A DNA stretch of 64,000 nucleotides from Paenibacillus marchantiophytorum. Lineage in GTDB: Bacteria; Bacillota; Bacilli; Paenibacillales; NBRC-103111. Both the position numbers and the translations under genes were made by a program. The stretch is taken from positions 1-64,000 of the forward strand of contig NZ_BMHE01000040.1 of the NCBI RefSeq assembly GCF_014640555.1. The letters are read 5' to 3'. Under the pieces are notes generated by a model. That model had not been told where the DNA came from. It made no database searches and saw nothing but the letters and a program-made list of their open reading frames with translations. Shown here one piece after another: positions 1 through 8,069 of this stretch (position 1 is the first letter of the stretch; each line of letters opens with the position of its first letter).

Positions 1-332
1 GTAGCCCCCGTCTCACCCGCTACTCCCGTCGCCCCCGTCACTCCCGCTACTCCCGTAGCTCCCGTCGCTCCCGTGGCACCCGTCGCTCCAGTTGCTCCCG
101 TTACTCCCGTAGCTCCCGTCGCACCCGTCGCACCCGTCACTCCCGTTACTCCCGTCACTCCCGTAACTCCCGTTTCACCCGTCGCCCCAGTCGCCCCTGT
201 CGCACCCATTGGCCCTGTTGGCCCAGTCACCCCTGTTTTTTTCGTTATACCATCACAACTTAAACCCCCTGAACAAGAACAATGACTAGTAGAGCAGCCG
301 CACGATAACCTACTATATTTTGAAAAGCTCAC
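1..332 (-). CDS. Collagen-like Gly-X-Thr repeat protein, N-terminal part (cut by window start)
   Basis: Read on the minus strand from a GTG at 332-330, this frame stays open to the window edge. A purine-rich GAGGGG lies about 10 nt upstream of the GTG. The first 35 or so residues are Cys/Ser-rich, with spaced cysteines. They are followed by about 26 Gly-X-Thr triplets (TGVTGPTGPMGATGATG and so on). Gly-X-Thr collagen-like tracts of this kind are typical of exosporium or spore-surface fibre proteins of the BclA type, in which the Thr residues are glycosylated; that role is inferred from the family. The plus strand of the same bases is also open and reads as a Pro-Val-Ala/Thr repeat, but it has no good ribosome site and no known family. 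The real C-terminal end lies outside the window. The repeat DNA is prone to length change and misassembly. Confidence 0.72.
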   Translation of the reverse strand, partial: MSFSKYSRLSCGCSTSHCSCSGGLSCDGITKKTGVTGPTGPMGATGATGATGETGVTGVTGVTGVTGATGATGATGVTGATGATGATGATGATGVAGVTGATGVAGETGA

Positions 333-583
333 AATGACTAGCCCCCCTCATCTAATCTGAATAGCTCCTATTCTCTTCTTGGATATCACTCCATACCTGC
401 TTAAAGTAACTCTATTACTAGTAAATGAAAATTCCGTTCCCATTGCTTGTACGCTAGCCTTTTCTGAAAATTATATTTTTACAACGCTCTTCTCTTCCTC
501 ATCATTTCCATTACCATTTATCCAATCAGATTCCACAAAAACAATGCATGATTTCCATTGATACACCACACTTAAATCTTGTA
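333..583. other. Intergenic region without a supported gene
   Basis: AT-rich spacer between the minus-strand collagen-like gene and the plus-strand marR promoter. A 60-codon frame on the plus strand here has no ribosome binding site and no recognisable protein character. The segment should hold the promoter of the collagen-like gene, but none could be placed with confidence. Confidence 0.5.
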
Positions 584-612
584 TTGACAGCACTCAACAA
601 GCACTCTAATAT
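584..612 (+). promoter_or_regulatory. SigA-type promoter of the marR-ABC operon
   Basis: A perfect TTGACA (584-589) is followed by a 17-nt spacer and TAATAT (607-612), which has five of six bases of the -10 consensus. It lies 38 nt upstream of the marR start codon. The near-palindrome at 617-630 covers the expected transcription start, so repressor binding there would block initiation. Confidence 0.8.
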
Positions 613-616
613 ATTA

Positions 617-630
617 TTTAGCCGACTAAC
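617..630. promoter_or_regulatory. Putative MarR operator
   Basis: TTAG-CCGA-CTAA at 618-629 is a near-perfect 12-bp palindrome placed just downstream of the -10 box. MarR dimers usually bind palindromes of this size at their own promoter, so autorepression is inferred. The same TTAGCCGAC core recurs at 1098 in front of the first ABC gene. Confidence 0.55.
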
Positions 631-650
631 TAAAAAAGGAGTTGCCTATC

Positions 651-1097
651 ATGTCCCAACAACCTCAAAATGAACCCTTAACACACATGATGTCCCATTT
701 GCTGAAAATGCACCGCCGAACCATTGATCAAATTATTCATTCCTATGATGTATATCCAGGGCAGCCTCCTCTTCTGCTAAGTTTATCCGTTGAAGACGGC
801 CTAAGCCAAAGCGAGCTCGCTGCACGTATTCACAACAAACCCGCTACCCTAACGGTTATGGTGGATCGAATGGAGAAGACAGGGTTAGTAGAACGTCGAC
901 CAGATCCGCATGATCAGCGTGTCACACGCGTTTACTTGACCGATAAGGGACGTGAAGTAACCGTACATGTCAAAGAAGCCATTCAAGCCACGGATGAGCA
1001 AACGTTTGCCCATTTTCTGCCTGAAGAGCTGCTGCTATTTCGCCGACTTCTGCTTCAAATGCAGGATAATCTGCGCCTCAAAGATCCGCAAAATTAG
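651..1097 (+). CDS. MarR-family transcriptional regulator of the ABC exporter operon
   Basis: 148-residue winged-helix regulator, the usual MarR length. The DNA-binding core is visible as LSQSELAARIHNKPATLTVM followed by a wing with DRMEKTGLVERRPDPHDQR, where the D-x-R wing motif is conserved in the family. The start is ATG 651 because AAGGAG sits 9 nt upstream; a TTG at 642 lies too close to that site. The next gene begins 33 nt downstream and encodes an ABC exporter half. MarR proteins in this position normally repress an exporter until a toxic ligand releases them, and the promoter/operator at 584-630 fits that. The ligand cannot be read from the sequence. Confidence 0.92.
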   Translation: MSQQPQNEPLTHMMSHLLKMHRRTIDQIIHSYDVYPGQPPLLLSLSVEDGLSQSELAARIHNKPATLTVMVDRMEKTGLVERRPDPHDQRVTRVYLTDKGREVTVHVKEAIQATDEQTFAHFLPEELLLFRRLLLQMQDNLRLKDPQN

Positions 1098-1110
1098 TTA
1101 GCCGACAAAC
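1097..1110. promoter_or_regulatory. Second copy of the MarR-site-like motif
   Basis: GTTAGCCGACAAAC overlaps the end of marR and precedes the ABC gene. It shares TTAGCCGAC with the operator-like site at 618, but its right half is degenerate (CAAAC instead of CTAAC). It may be a weaker auxiliary binding site or part of a duplicated leader. Confidence 0.35.
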
Positions 1111-1130
1111 AAAAGAAAGGAACTCTTTCG

Positions 1131-2888
1131 ATGTGGAAACTAAAATCATTTGTTAAACCTTACTGGCTGATCACCCTGATGGCTCCACTTTTGATGATTA
1201 TGGAAGTCTGCATGGATCTGACGCAGCCTCGACTGATGGCAGCAATCGTGAATCAAGGAGTTAGCCAAGGAAATTTGGCATTCATATGGTCGACAGGTCT
1301 TCAGATGCTTGTCGTCGCCCTTGTTGGACTTGTAGGTGGAGTCGGCTGTACATATTTCACAGTCAAAGCGGCGCAAAACTTCGGCTCCGATCTCCGGCTA
1401 AGCATTTTCCAGAAAATCCAAACGTTCTCCTTCCGCCAACTGGATACGTTCTCGACAGGATCATTAATAACCCGCCTAACTGGCGATGTGATGCAAATGC
1501 TCAATTTACTGCAAATGCTGCTCCGTCAATTTACGAGGGAATTCTCTTTACTTATTGGCAGTATCCTAATGTGTATCGTCATTTCTCCCAAGCTGTCATC
1601 GATTCTGCTCCTTGTTGTTCCTGTTCAATTCGTCATTCTGTTTGTGCTGATGAGGCGTTCTACACCTCTGTTTCGCAAGATGCAGCAGCGCCTGGACAAA
1701 GTGAACACAGTGATGCAGGAAAGTACGACAGGTATTCGTGTCATCAAAGCTTTCGTTCGGGCAGCCTTCGAGCGAAGCCGTTTCTCCAAAGCAAACACTG
1801 CCTTGTTGGAATCCAGTCTTGGTTCAGCTAGAGCGCTCGCCACAAGCGGTCCTTTAATGACATTAATTTTGAATATCAGCATTGTCGCTGTAATCTGGTT
1901 CGGTGCCGGTCAGACGTGGCATGGGGAGATGGCCATAGGTGACTTGGCCGCATTCATCATCTATATCACGCAAGTTTTATTTTCTTTGGTCTCGATCAGC
2001 AATACGATTATGGTCATTTCACGTGCTCAAGTCTCGGCAGAGCGGATCTGTGAAGTACTAGAAACAGCACCGGAGATGAATGAACCTGTTCATGAACGAA
2101 ATAAACTTAACCAGATCTCGGCGTCTGCTTCGCTAGGCTGTGAACTGGAATTTGAACATGTGTCTTTCGCTTACGAGGCTGTGCCGGACCAATTCGTCCT
2201 TCAAGACATCTCATTTAAAGCATTGCCTGGTCAAACCATTGGTATTTTGGGAGCGACGGGTTCTGGGAAATCAACACTCGTCAGTTTAATTCCTCGACTC
2301 TATGACACAACTAAGGGGCGGATTCTCCTAAATGGCATGGATGTGCATGATATGCCCGTTGAGCAGTTGCGCAGTCATATTGGCATCGTGCTTCAACAGT
2401 CGATTTTGTTTAGTGGGACGATTCGGGACAACATTCGATTCGGGAAGCCGAACGCATCTGAGGAGGAAGTTGAAACAGCCGCACAAGCAGCAGAAGCCGA
2501 TGAATTTATTCGCAAGCTGCCTGAAGGTTATGAGGCAATGCTCGGACAACGCGGCGTCAATCTCTCCGGAGGGCAAAAACAACGTATCGCTATCGCACGA
2601 GCTTTGTTGATGCGTTCTCCACTTCTAGTGCTTGATGACAGTACCAGCGCTATTGACCTGGGTACTGAAAGGCGCATTCAGCGATCGCTCGAGCATTTAA
2701 TGAATGGCAGCACAAGAATCATTATCGCTCAGCGCATCTCGTCGGTCATGCACGCTGATCAAATTCTTATTTTTGATGAAGGACGCATTGCAGCCCAAGG
2801 CACACATGACGAGCTCCTGGCATCAAGCCCGATCTACCAAGATATTTATCGTTCCCAACAGAGAAAGGAGACCGCCCTTCATGGCTAA
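1131..2888 (+). CDS. ABC exporter half-transporter with degenerate ATP site
   Basis: 585-residue half-transporter: about six membrane helices in residues 15-300 (ABC_membrane fold), then a nucleotide-binding domain. Visible motifs are Walker A GATGSGKST, signature LSGGQKQR and Walker B LLVLDDSTSAID. The residue after the Walker B Asp is Asp, not the catalytic Glu, and the switch-loop His is replaced by Gln (IIIAQRIS). Loss of these residues in one partner is the hallmark of heterodimeric exporters such as BmrCD, LmrCD and TM287/288. The gene overlaps the next ABC gene by 8 bp, so the two are surely co-translated. The likely role is export of drugs or lipophilic compounds at the cytoplasmic membrane under the upstream MarR protein; the substrate is unknown. 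Confidence 0.93.
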   Translation: MWKLKSFVKPYWLITLMAPLLMIMEVCMDLTQPRLMAAIVNQGVSQGNLAFIWSTGLQMLVVALVGLVGGVGCTYFTVKAAQNFGSDLRLSIFQKIQTFSFRQLDTFSTGSLITRLTGDVMQMLNLLQMLLRQFTREFSLLIGSILMCIVISPKLSSILLLVVPVQFVILFVLMRRSTPLFRKMQQRLDKVNTVMQESTTGIRVIKAFVRAAFERSRFSKANTALLESSLGSARALATSGPLMTLILNISIVAVIWFGAGQTWHGEMAIGDLAAFIIYITQVLFSLVSISNTIMVISRAQVSAERICEVLETAPEMNEPVHERNKLNQISASASLGCELEFEHVSFAYEAVPDQFVLQDISFKALPGQTIGILGATGSGKSTLVSLIPRLYDTTKGRILLNGMDVHDMPVEQLRSHIGIVLQQSILFSGTIRDNIRFGKPNASEEEVETAAQAAEADEFIRKLPEGYEAMLGQRGVNLSGGQKQRIAIARALLMRSPLLVLDDSTSAIDLGTERRIQRSLEHLMNGSTRIIIAQRISSVMHADQILIFDEGRIAAQGTHDELLASSPIYQDIYRSQQRKETALHG

Positions 2889-4653
2889 TAAACCTGCGCG
2901 TAAACCGCGCGCCAAGCATACAGGCGCTACCCTTCTCCGTATGTGGGGATATCTCCGGCATCAACGTGCTGGATTAGTCACCGTTGCTGTTCTCACGATT
3001 CTTGGCAGCGGCCTCGCTCTGCTCGGTCCGTATCTAATCGGCGTAGCCATCGACGATTACATACTCCCGAGAAATGCAGACGGACTAGTTCGTCTTTGCT
3101 TCCTGCTGCTTGGCAGTTATTTGATGATTGGAGCCGCTTCATGGGTTCAATCTTATATCATGGCTGGCGTATCTCAACGAACGGTTTGGGAGATGCGACA
3201 GGATCTTTTTCAACATTTGCACCAACTTCCAGTAAGCTACTTTGATCAGACCTCCCATGGGGAGCTAATGAGCCGTACAACCAATGACGTAGATAACGTC
3301 TCGACAACTCTCAGTCAGAATGTCACGCAAATCATTACCAGTATCATTACCATCGCAGGTTCTTTCGTGATGATGCTTGCTTTGAACATCTGGCTAACTC
3401 TGATATCCCTGATTACTGTCCCAATCGTCCTATTCACTACTAGGCAAATTACGAAACGCACACAGCGACTGTTCAAAGAGCAGCAGCAGCGGCTTGGTCA
3501 GCTCAACGGCTTAATCGAGGAAACCATTTCCGGGCAAAAGGTGGTCAAAACATTCCGCCGCGAAGCCGCTTCGGTTGAACAGCTCCACACGATTAATGAG
3601 CAGTTGCGCGTTGCTGGTACAGGTGCGCAGCAGCTTTCCGGCATGATGGGGCCAAGCATGAATATGATCAATCATTTCAGCTTCATCCTCTTGGCTGCGG
3701 TCGGTGGTTGGATGGTTCTGCAAGGCTGGACGATGGTCGGCGTTATTATCAGCTTTTTGAACTATTCCAAACAATTCAGCCGTCCGATCAATGATTTGGC
3801 GAATCAGTATAATATGATTCAAGCCGGCGTTGCCGGGGCGGAACGCGTATTTGAAGTCATGGATAACCCAACGGAATATGAAGCAGATTCTGGTGCGGCA
3901 TTGTTAAGCGATGTGAAAGGTGAAGTCATTTTTCAGAACGTTTCGTTTCGCTACACCGATGAAGTGCCCATACTGAAGGAGATTTCCTTCACAGCTCAAC
4001 CAGGCGATTTGATCGCTCTAGTCGGGCCGACTGGCGCCGGCAAAACGACGATCATCAATTTATTGACGCGCTTCTATGACATCAACACGGGAAGCATTAC
4101 GATCGATGGCCGCGACATTCGCGACCTCAACAAAGACAGCCTCCGCAGCCGTCTGGGCATTGTGCTGCAGGATGTCTACCTGTTCTCGGATACCGTCCGA
4201 GAAAATATCCGTTTCGGCCGGCTCGACGCGACGGACAAAGAAGTCGAGGCCGCCGCGAAACTAGCCAACGCGGACGGGTTCATCGGCAGGCTGCCTAACG
4301 GCTATGACACGAAGTTGACCGCTGATGGCGGTAACCTTAGTCAAGGCCAGCGGCAGCTGTTAACGATCGCGCGGGCGATTCTCGCCGATCCCGCGATACT
4401 GGTTCTCGACGAAGCGACAAGCGCCGTCGATACGCGCACAGAACTGCACATCCAACAGGCGATGAGCCTGCTAATGAAAGGACGAACGAGCTTCGTCATC
4501 GCCCACCGCCTCAGCACAATACGCGAAGCTAGTGCGATTCTGGTCATCCGCGGCGGGGAAATTGTAGAGCGCGGCACCCATGATGAACTATTGGCTCAGC
4601 GAGGGCATTACTACGACTTATATGTCAATCAATTCAACCAGAAGACAAGCTAA
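2881..4653 (+). CDS. ABC exporter half-transporter, catalytic partner
   Basis: 590 residues from ATG 2881, chosen because AAAGGAG lies 10 nt upstream; the open frame runs further 5' but only inside the previous gene. A basic N-terminus (ANKPARKPRAK) leads into six membrane helices and an ATPase domain with Walker A GPTGAGKTT, Walker B AILVLDEATSAVD with the catalytic Glu present, and switch His in VIAHRLS. The signature is the non-canonical LSQGQRQL. Paired with the preceding protein this gives one working and one degenerate ATP site, the expected asymmetry of a heterodimeric exporter. It ends the operon; a hairpin lies about 100 bp downstream before the convergent kinase gene. Confidence 0.93.
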   Translation: MANKPARKPRAKHTGATLLRMWGYLRHQRAGLVTVAVLTILGSGLALLGPYLIGVAIDDYILPRNADGLVRLCFLLLGSYLMIGAASWVQSYIMAGVSQRTVWEMRQDLFQHLHQLPVSYFDQTSHGELMSRTTNDVDNVSTTLSQNVTQIITSIITIAGSFVMMLALNIWLTLISLITVPIVLFTTRQITKRTQRLFKEQQQRLGQLNGLIEETISGQKVVKTFRREAASVEQLHTINEQLRVAGTGAQQLSGMMGPSMNMINHFSFILLAAVGGWMVLQGWTMVGVIISFLNYSKQFSRPINDLANQYNMIQAGVAGAERVFEVMDNPTEYEADSGAALLSDVKGEVIFQNVSFRYTDEVPILKEISFTAQPGDLIALVGPTGAGKTTIINLLTRFYDINTGSITIDGRDIRDLNKDSLRSRLGIVLQDVYLFSDTVRENIRFGRLDATDKEVEAAAKLANADGFIGRLPNGYDTKLTADGGNLSQGQRQLLTIARAILADPAILVLDEATSAVDTRTELHIQQAMSLLMKGRTSFVIAHRLSTIREASAILVIRGGEIVERGTHDELLAQRGHYYDLYVNQFNQKTS

Positions 4654-4750
4654 ACTTACAGGGACTTCTTCTGCAACAAGCATGACAAAACGGGCCATCT
4701 GGGATTTCCATGGTTGTGCTCGAAGTGGCATAAGTATGGGTTACAAGCAT

Positions 4751-4779
4751 AAGAGGGCTGCCGCAGGGCAACCCTCTTT
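4751..4779. terminator. Hairpin between convergent genes, possible terminator
   Basis: AAGAGGGCTGCC and GGGCAACCCTCTT form a stem with a very short loop, followed by only a short T run. It lies between the end of the ABC operon and the end of the kinase gene, the expected place for a bidirectional terminator. The weak T tract limits confidence. Confidence 0.5.
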
Positions 4780-4871
4780 CGCAATTCAAATATCTGCTAT
4801 TCCTGCGATTCAACAACTTTGCATACTTTCGAAGATGCTTTCTTTGGCAATCGGGACACGTAAGGGGAAAG

Positions 4872-7800
4872 TTACTTCAAGACAAGAAAGGAAACGACCG
4901 TTCCCAGACCAGGTTGACTATGAATTCGCAGCCCTTGCCCATACATTTGTTTCAAGCGTCGATCGACATTAAGAAGCCCAATGCCCTGTCTGCCATCCAG
5001 CTGTCGTTCGAAGATGCGTTGCACCGTTTCTTCATCCATGCCACTCCCGTTATCAGCAACAGTAATCTCTGCACGATCTTGTTGGTTTTTAATCCCAATA
5101 GTGATCTTGCCGCCTTTAGATCGGCTCATGATGCCATGCCTGACGGCATTTTCCACCAAGGGTTGGATCGACAAGGGCGGGATTTCAAGATTTAGATCTG
5201 CATCGATTTCCCAAACAACCTCTAGTCTGTGTTCGAATCGCTGCTTTTCAATGTATAAATAAGAGCGAACGAATTCAAGCTCACGATCAATCAATACGAG
5301 CCGATCAGAATTTTTAAAATCAAAGCTCGACCTCAAATAATTACTGAATTCGTTCAGAAGAAGGTGCATTTTGGACAGATCGATCTCACTAAGTGCAGCA
5401 ATGGAATTCAACGAATTAAACAAGAAATGCGGCTTAATCTGCGCTTGCAGCCAGGCAGCTTCCATGAGCAGCCTTGCGTTCACAGAACGATTCAAATTAA
5501 TGAGCGCATTCACTCGCGTCTTCAGTTCCGTTGCGTCCGCTGGTTTCGTCACGTAATCATTTGCCCCTGACTGGAAGCCAGCAGCAATATCTTCCGGTCT
5601 ATTACGAGCTGTAAGCAGCAGAATCGGCAGCTCCGAAATTGAGAAACGTTCCCGAATTATTCGCGTTAATTCATAACCTGACATATGAGGCATCATGATA
5701 TCAGTAATCACTAAATCCCAATCTCTAGTTTCCAATTGCGCCAAGGCTTCCTTGCCGCTAGTTACTGCAGCTATTTCGAACGATTCAGAATCGAGGATAT
5801 GTCCTAGTATTTTTAAATTCAGCGTGTCATCATCTACCACCAATAGGGCAGGTTTTTCTTTGCGAACCGTAGCCACAGATTCAAACACCGGACTAACTGC
5901 TGCGCTTGCGGCGGCAGTTTCAGCATAAACCGGCGATTTAAATTCCGCCTTCGTCTGAACAGACAGGCTAGCAAGCGGCAGCGTGAATGTAAACTTTGAA
6001 CCCTGACCAAGGAATGAAACGGCTTCAAGAGTTCCATCATGCAGTTCAACCAGTTGTCTACAAATACTCAGCCCAAGTCCAATGCCGCCACCTGGAGAAG
6101 CCGTTAGACTGGAATCACCCTGCTCGTAAGGCTCAAATATCCGCTGCCTCGTTTCCTCGTCCATCCCAATGCCGGTATCCTCCATGCTGATGTAAGCCTT
6201 CATATCCTGGACATATCCAGATATGGTAATGTCGCCATCATTCGTAAATTTGATCGCATTATGCAGAAGATTAAACAAAATTTGGATAAGCCGGTCCTCA
6301 TCAGCCATAACAGGCGGAAAATTGTCAGCCAGGGTATTGTTCAATTGAATCGGTTTGCCTTCCAACATATAACGCAGCATGTCAATTACACCGGAAACAA
6401 CTGTTTGCACCTGTAGACTTTTCACATGCAACCGCACATTGTCTTCTTTGAGAAGCGTTAAATCGATCAGATCATTCAGCATAAACGACATACGCCGACC
6501 TACGGTAAGAATCAATTCCAGATTTTTGACATTGTTCTCGCTCAGTGAATGTTTATCACTGTCTAGGACAATCTGCGTCATATTCAGCATACCGTGAAGC
6601 GGATTGCGCAATTCATGCGAAGTGTTCGCCAAGAAATCATCTTTCTGTTTATCAGCTCTTTGCAGCTCTTTGGACAATTTATCCGTTTGGGCATACGTAT
6701 ATATATACCTTTTAAACCAGTAAGACACGAATGCCAAAAAAGACACAACCAAATCAACAGGATAATAAAATATGTCCACCCATCCAGCATCTTTGACGAT
6801 TCCCCATATAATATTGTTCGCGAGCGCCGTCGCACCGAGTACTAAAGCAACCGCATCGGTATCGCTCTTCATCGCCGTTCGCAGTGTAATGATGGGGACA
6901 ATAAAATAGGAGAGTAACACAAAGCCTATAATTCCACCAAATGCTGGTTGGACATATTGAACCGGGGCTAGAAGTGTATAGACTGCAACTATGGCTCCAA
7001 TGATGGAATACCAGCGAAATAGGGTCACATGCAAGTATTCGGTTAACAGCCTTTTCGTAAATTCAAGCATGAAAACGGCAGCGCCCAAAAACGTTAGTAA
7101 TTGAATTTTCACAATCCAATCATAATGAAGCGGCAGCCAGACCAGCAACAACATATCGTCAGATACTAATACCCATAGGGCTGAGAAAATAATAGCTCCA
7201 GCGAAAAACAACAATACCCGTTGACGCACTCCCATTAAATACAAAATGAAAGCATACACGGCATGGAGCAAAAAGGTCGTACAAACCATCAACTGCAAGA
7301 TGATAGCCAACCGTGTCTCATAACTTACAGCCTGCTGGGTGCCGAAAGTAATTGAAGAATGGATACCGCCAACATGTGCAGTTTCAAAATTCGAAGCTTG
7401 AATGATGATATCGATTTGGGCTCCATCTTCCATAAAAGCAGCAGAGTAAGGTACATTTCGAGCAATATAGTCCGTATCGTTTTGGCCAGGCTGCCCTGAT
7501 TGTGCCAGCAGTTTCCCGTTCACATACAAGGTAAAAGCTGATGGAATATTCAACAATCGCATGCCATAAGTTTGACCTTCCCGAGGATCCACGAGGACGC
7601 GAAGATGATACGTTCCAAATCCATTAGATGATCGACCTTCCACAGACAGTGATTTCTTCCAGTCTCCAGGTACCTGAATGAACGCATCATCGATACCGGA
7701 TGTGTCAGTATCCCGCTTTGCCTCTTTGATCAGTGCATTCGGATAGAACTCCCATTCTCCATCCAACTTAAGTGCATGTGTCTGCGTCAAGTCCATCCCC

Positions 7801-7934
7801 CGCAAATCCAGTTGACCTCGGATTGCATCAGGCTGTTGCGGTGGCATAAACACAAAAATCCAGACGATACGAACTGCGATCAGCAAGAACAGGAAAATAC
7901 CAGTGTTTAGTAATAATTTTCGTTTAATTTGCAT
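4872..7934 (-). CDS. Hybrid sensor kinase with two kinase cores (7TMR-DISM / HisKA / REC / LytS-type)
   Basis: 1020 residues from ATG 7934. Order of parts: an N-terminal membrane helix; an extracellular beta-rich domain (about 35-200) with LDGEWEFYPNALI, typical of 7TMR-DISM sensors; seven membrane segments (about 205-405); a HisKA box with FLANTSHELRNPLHG (phospho-His near 440); a first HATPase domain; a receiver domain with DDD and VITDIMMPHMSG (phospho-Asp near 745); then a LytS-type box QIKPHFLFNSLNS (His near 836) and a second HATPase domain ending at the C-terminus. So one chain carries two unrelated kinase cores. The frame extends to ATG 8066, but that stretch overlaps a terminator-like hairpin at 7996-8019, so the later start is preferred; its ribosome site is weak. 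Signal and output partner are unknown, and no response-regulator gene is adjacent. Confidence 0.88.
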   Translation of the reverse strand: MQIKRKLLLNTGIFLFLLIAVRIVWIFVFMPPQQPDAIRGQLDLRGMDLTQTHALKLDGEWEFYPNALIKEAKRDTDTSGIDDAFIQVPGDWKKSLSVEGRSSNGFGTYHLRVLVDPREGQTYGMRLLNIPSAFTLYVNGKLLAQSGQPGQNDTDYIARNVPYSAAFMEDGAQIDIIIQASNFETAHVGGIHSSITFGTQQAVSYETRLAIILQLMVCTTFLLHAVYAFILYLMGVRQRVLLFFAGAIIFSALWVLVSDDMLLLVWLPLHYDWIVKIQLLTFLGAAVFMLEFTKRLLTEYLHVTLFRWYSIIGAIVAVYTLLAPVQYVQPAFGGIIGFVLLSYFIVPIITLRTAMKSDTDAVALVLGATALANNIIWGIVKDAGWVDIFYYPVDLVVSFLAFVSYWFKRYIYTYAQTDKLSKELQRADKQKDDFLANTSHELRNPLHGMLNMTQIVLDSDKHSLSENNVKNLELILTVGRRMSFMLNDLIDLTLLKEDNVRLHVKSLQVQTVVSGVIDMLRYMLEGKPIQLNNTLADNFPPVMADEDRLIQILFNLLHNAIKFTNDGDITISGYVQDMKAYISMEDTGIGMDEETRQRIFEPYEQGDSSLTASPGGGIGLGLSICRQLVELHDGTLEAVSFLGQGSKFTFTLPLASLSVQTKAEFKSPVYAETAAASAAVSPVFESVATVRKEKPALLVVDDDTLNLKILGHILDSESFEIAAVTSGKEALAQLETRDWDLVITDIMMPHMSGYELTRIIRERFSISELPILLLTARNRPEDIAAGFQSGANDYVTKPADATELKTRVNALINLNRSVNARLLMEAAWLQAQIKPHFLFNSLNSIAALSEIDLSKMHLLLNEFSNYLRSSFDFKNSDRLVLIDRELEFVRSYLYIEKQRFEHRLEVVWEIDADLNLEIPPLSIQPLVENAVRHGIMSRSKGGKITIGIKNQQDRAEITVADNGSGMDEETVQRIFERQLDGRQGIGLLNVDRRLKQMYGQGLRIHSQPGLGTVVSFLVLK

Positions 7935-7980
7935 AATCGTTTGTATTTCGACAATAACTGCAAATATTCCTTTAGATGAC

Positions 7981-8027
7981 ACCAAAAAGAAAGAAGCTAA
8001 GCAGAACAAGCCGCTTAGCCCCTTTTT
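7981..8027 (-). terminator. Rho-independent terminator after the AraC-type regulator
   Basis: GCTAAGC and GCTTAGC (7996-8002 and 8013-8019) form a 7-bp stem around a 10-nt loop, and on the minus strand a T-rich tract follows. It lies between the stop of the regulator at 8070 and the preferred kinase start at 7934, so it separates the iron module from the kinase. The plus strand also has a T5 run after the stem. Confidence 0.65.
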
Positions 8028-8069
8028 CATTATTACCAACGAATGACTCTGTCCCGGTATCAACATTAG

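Noticed and set aside
73..285. Plus-strand frame of 70 codons with Pro-Val-Ala/Thr repeats
   Set aside because: No ribosome binding site, and the opposite strand gives a known collagen-like pattern with a plausible start; the plus frame is its shadow.
1..285. CRISPR-like or satellite array
   Set aside because: The 9-bp periodicity is that of Gly-X-Thr codons, without constant repeats and spacers.
7935..8066. N-terminal extension of the hybrid kinase up to ATG 8066
   Set aside because: The extension overlaps a terminator-like hairpin with a T-rich tail that follows the upstream gene; the hydrophobic start of the kinase is complete from 7934, although its ribosome site is weak.
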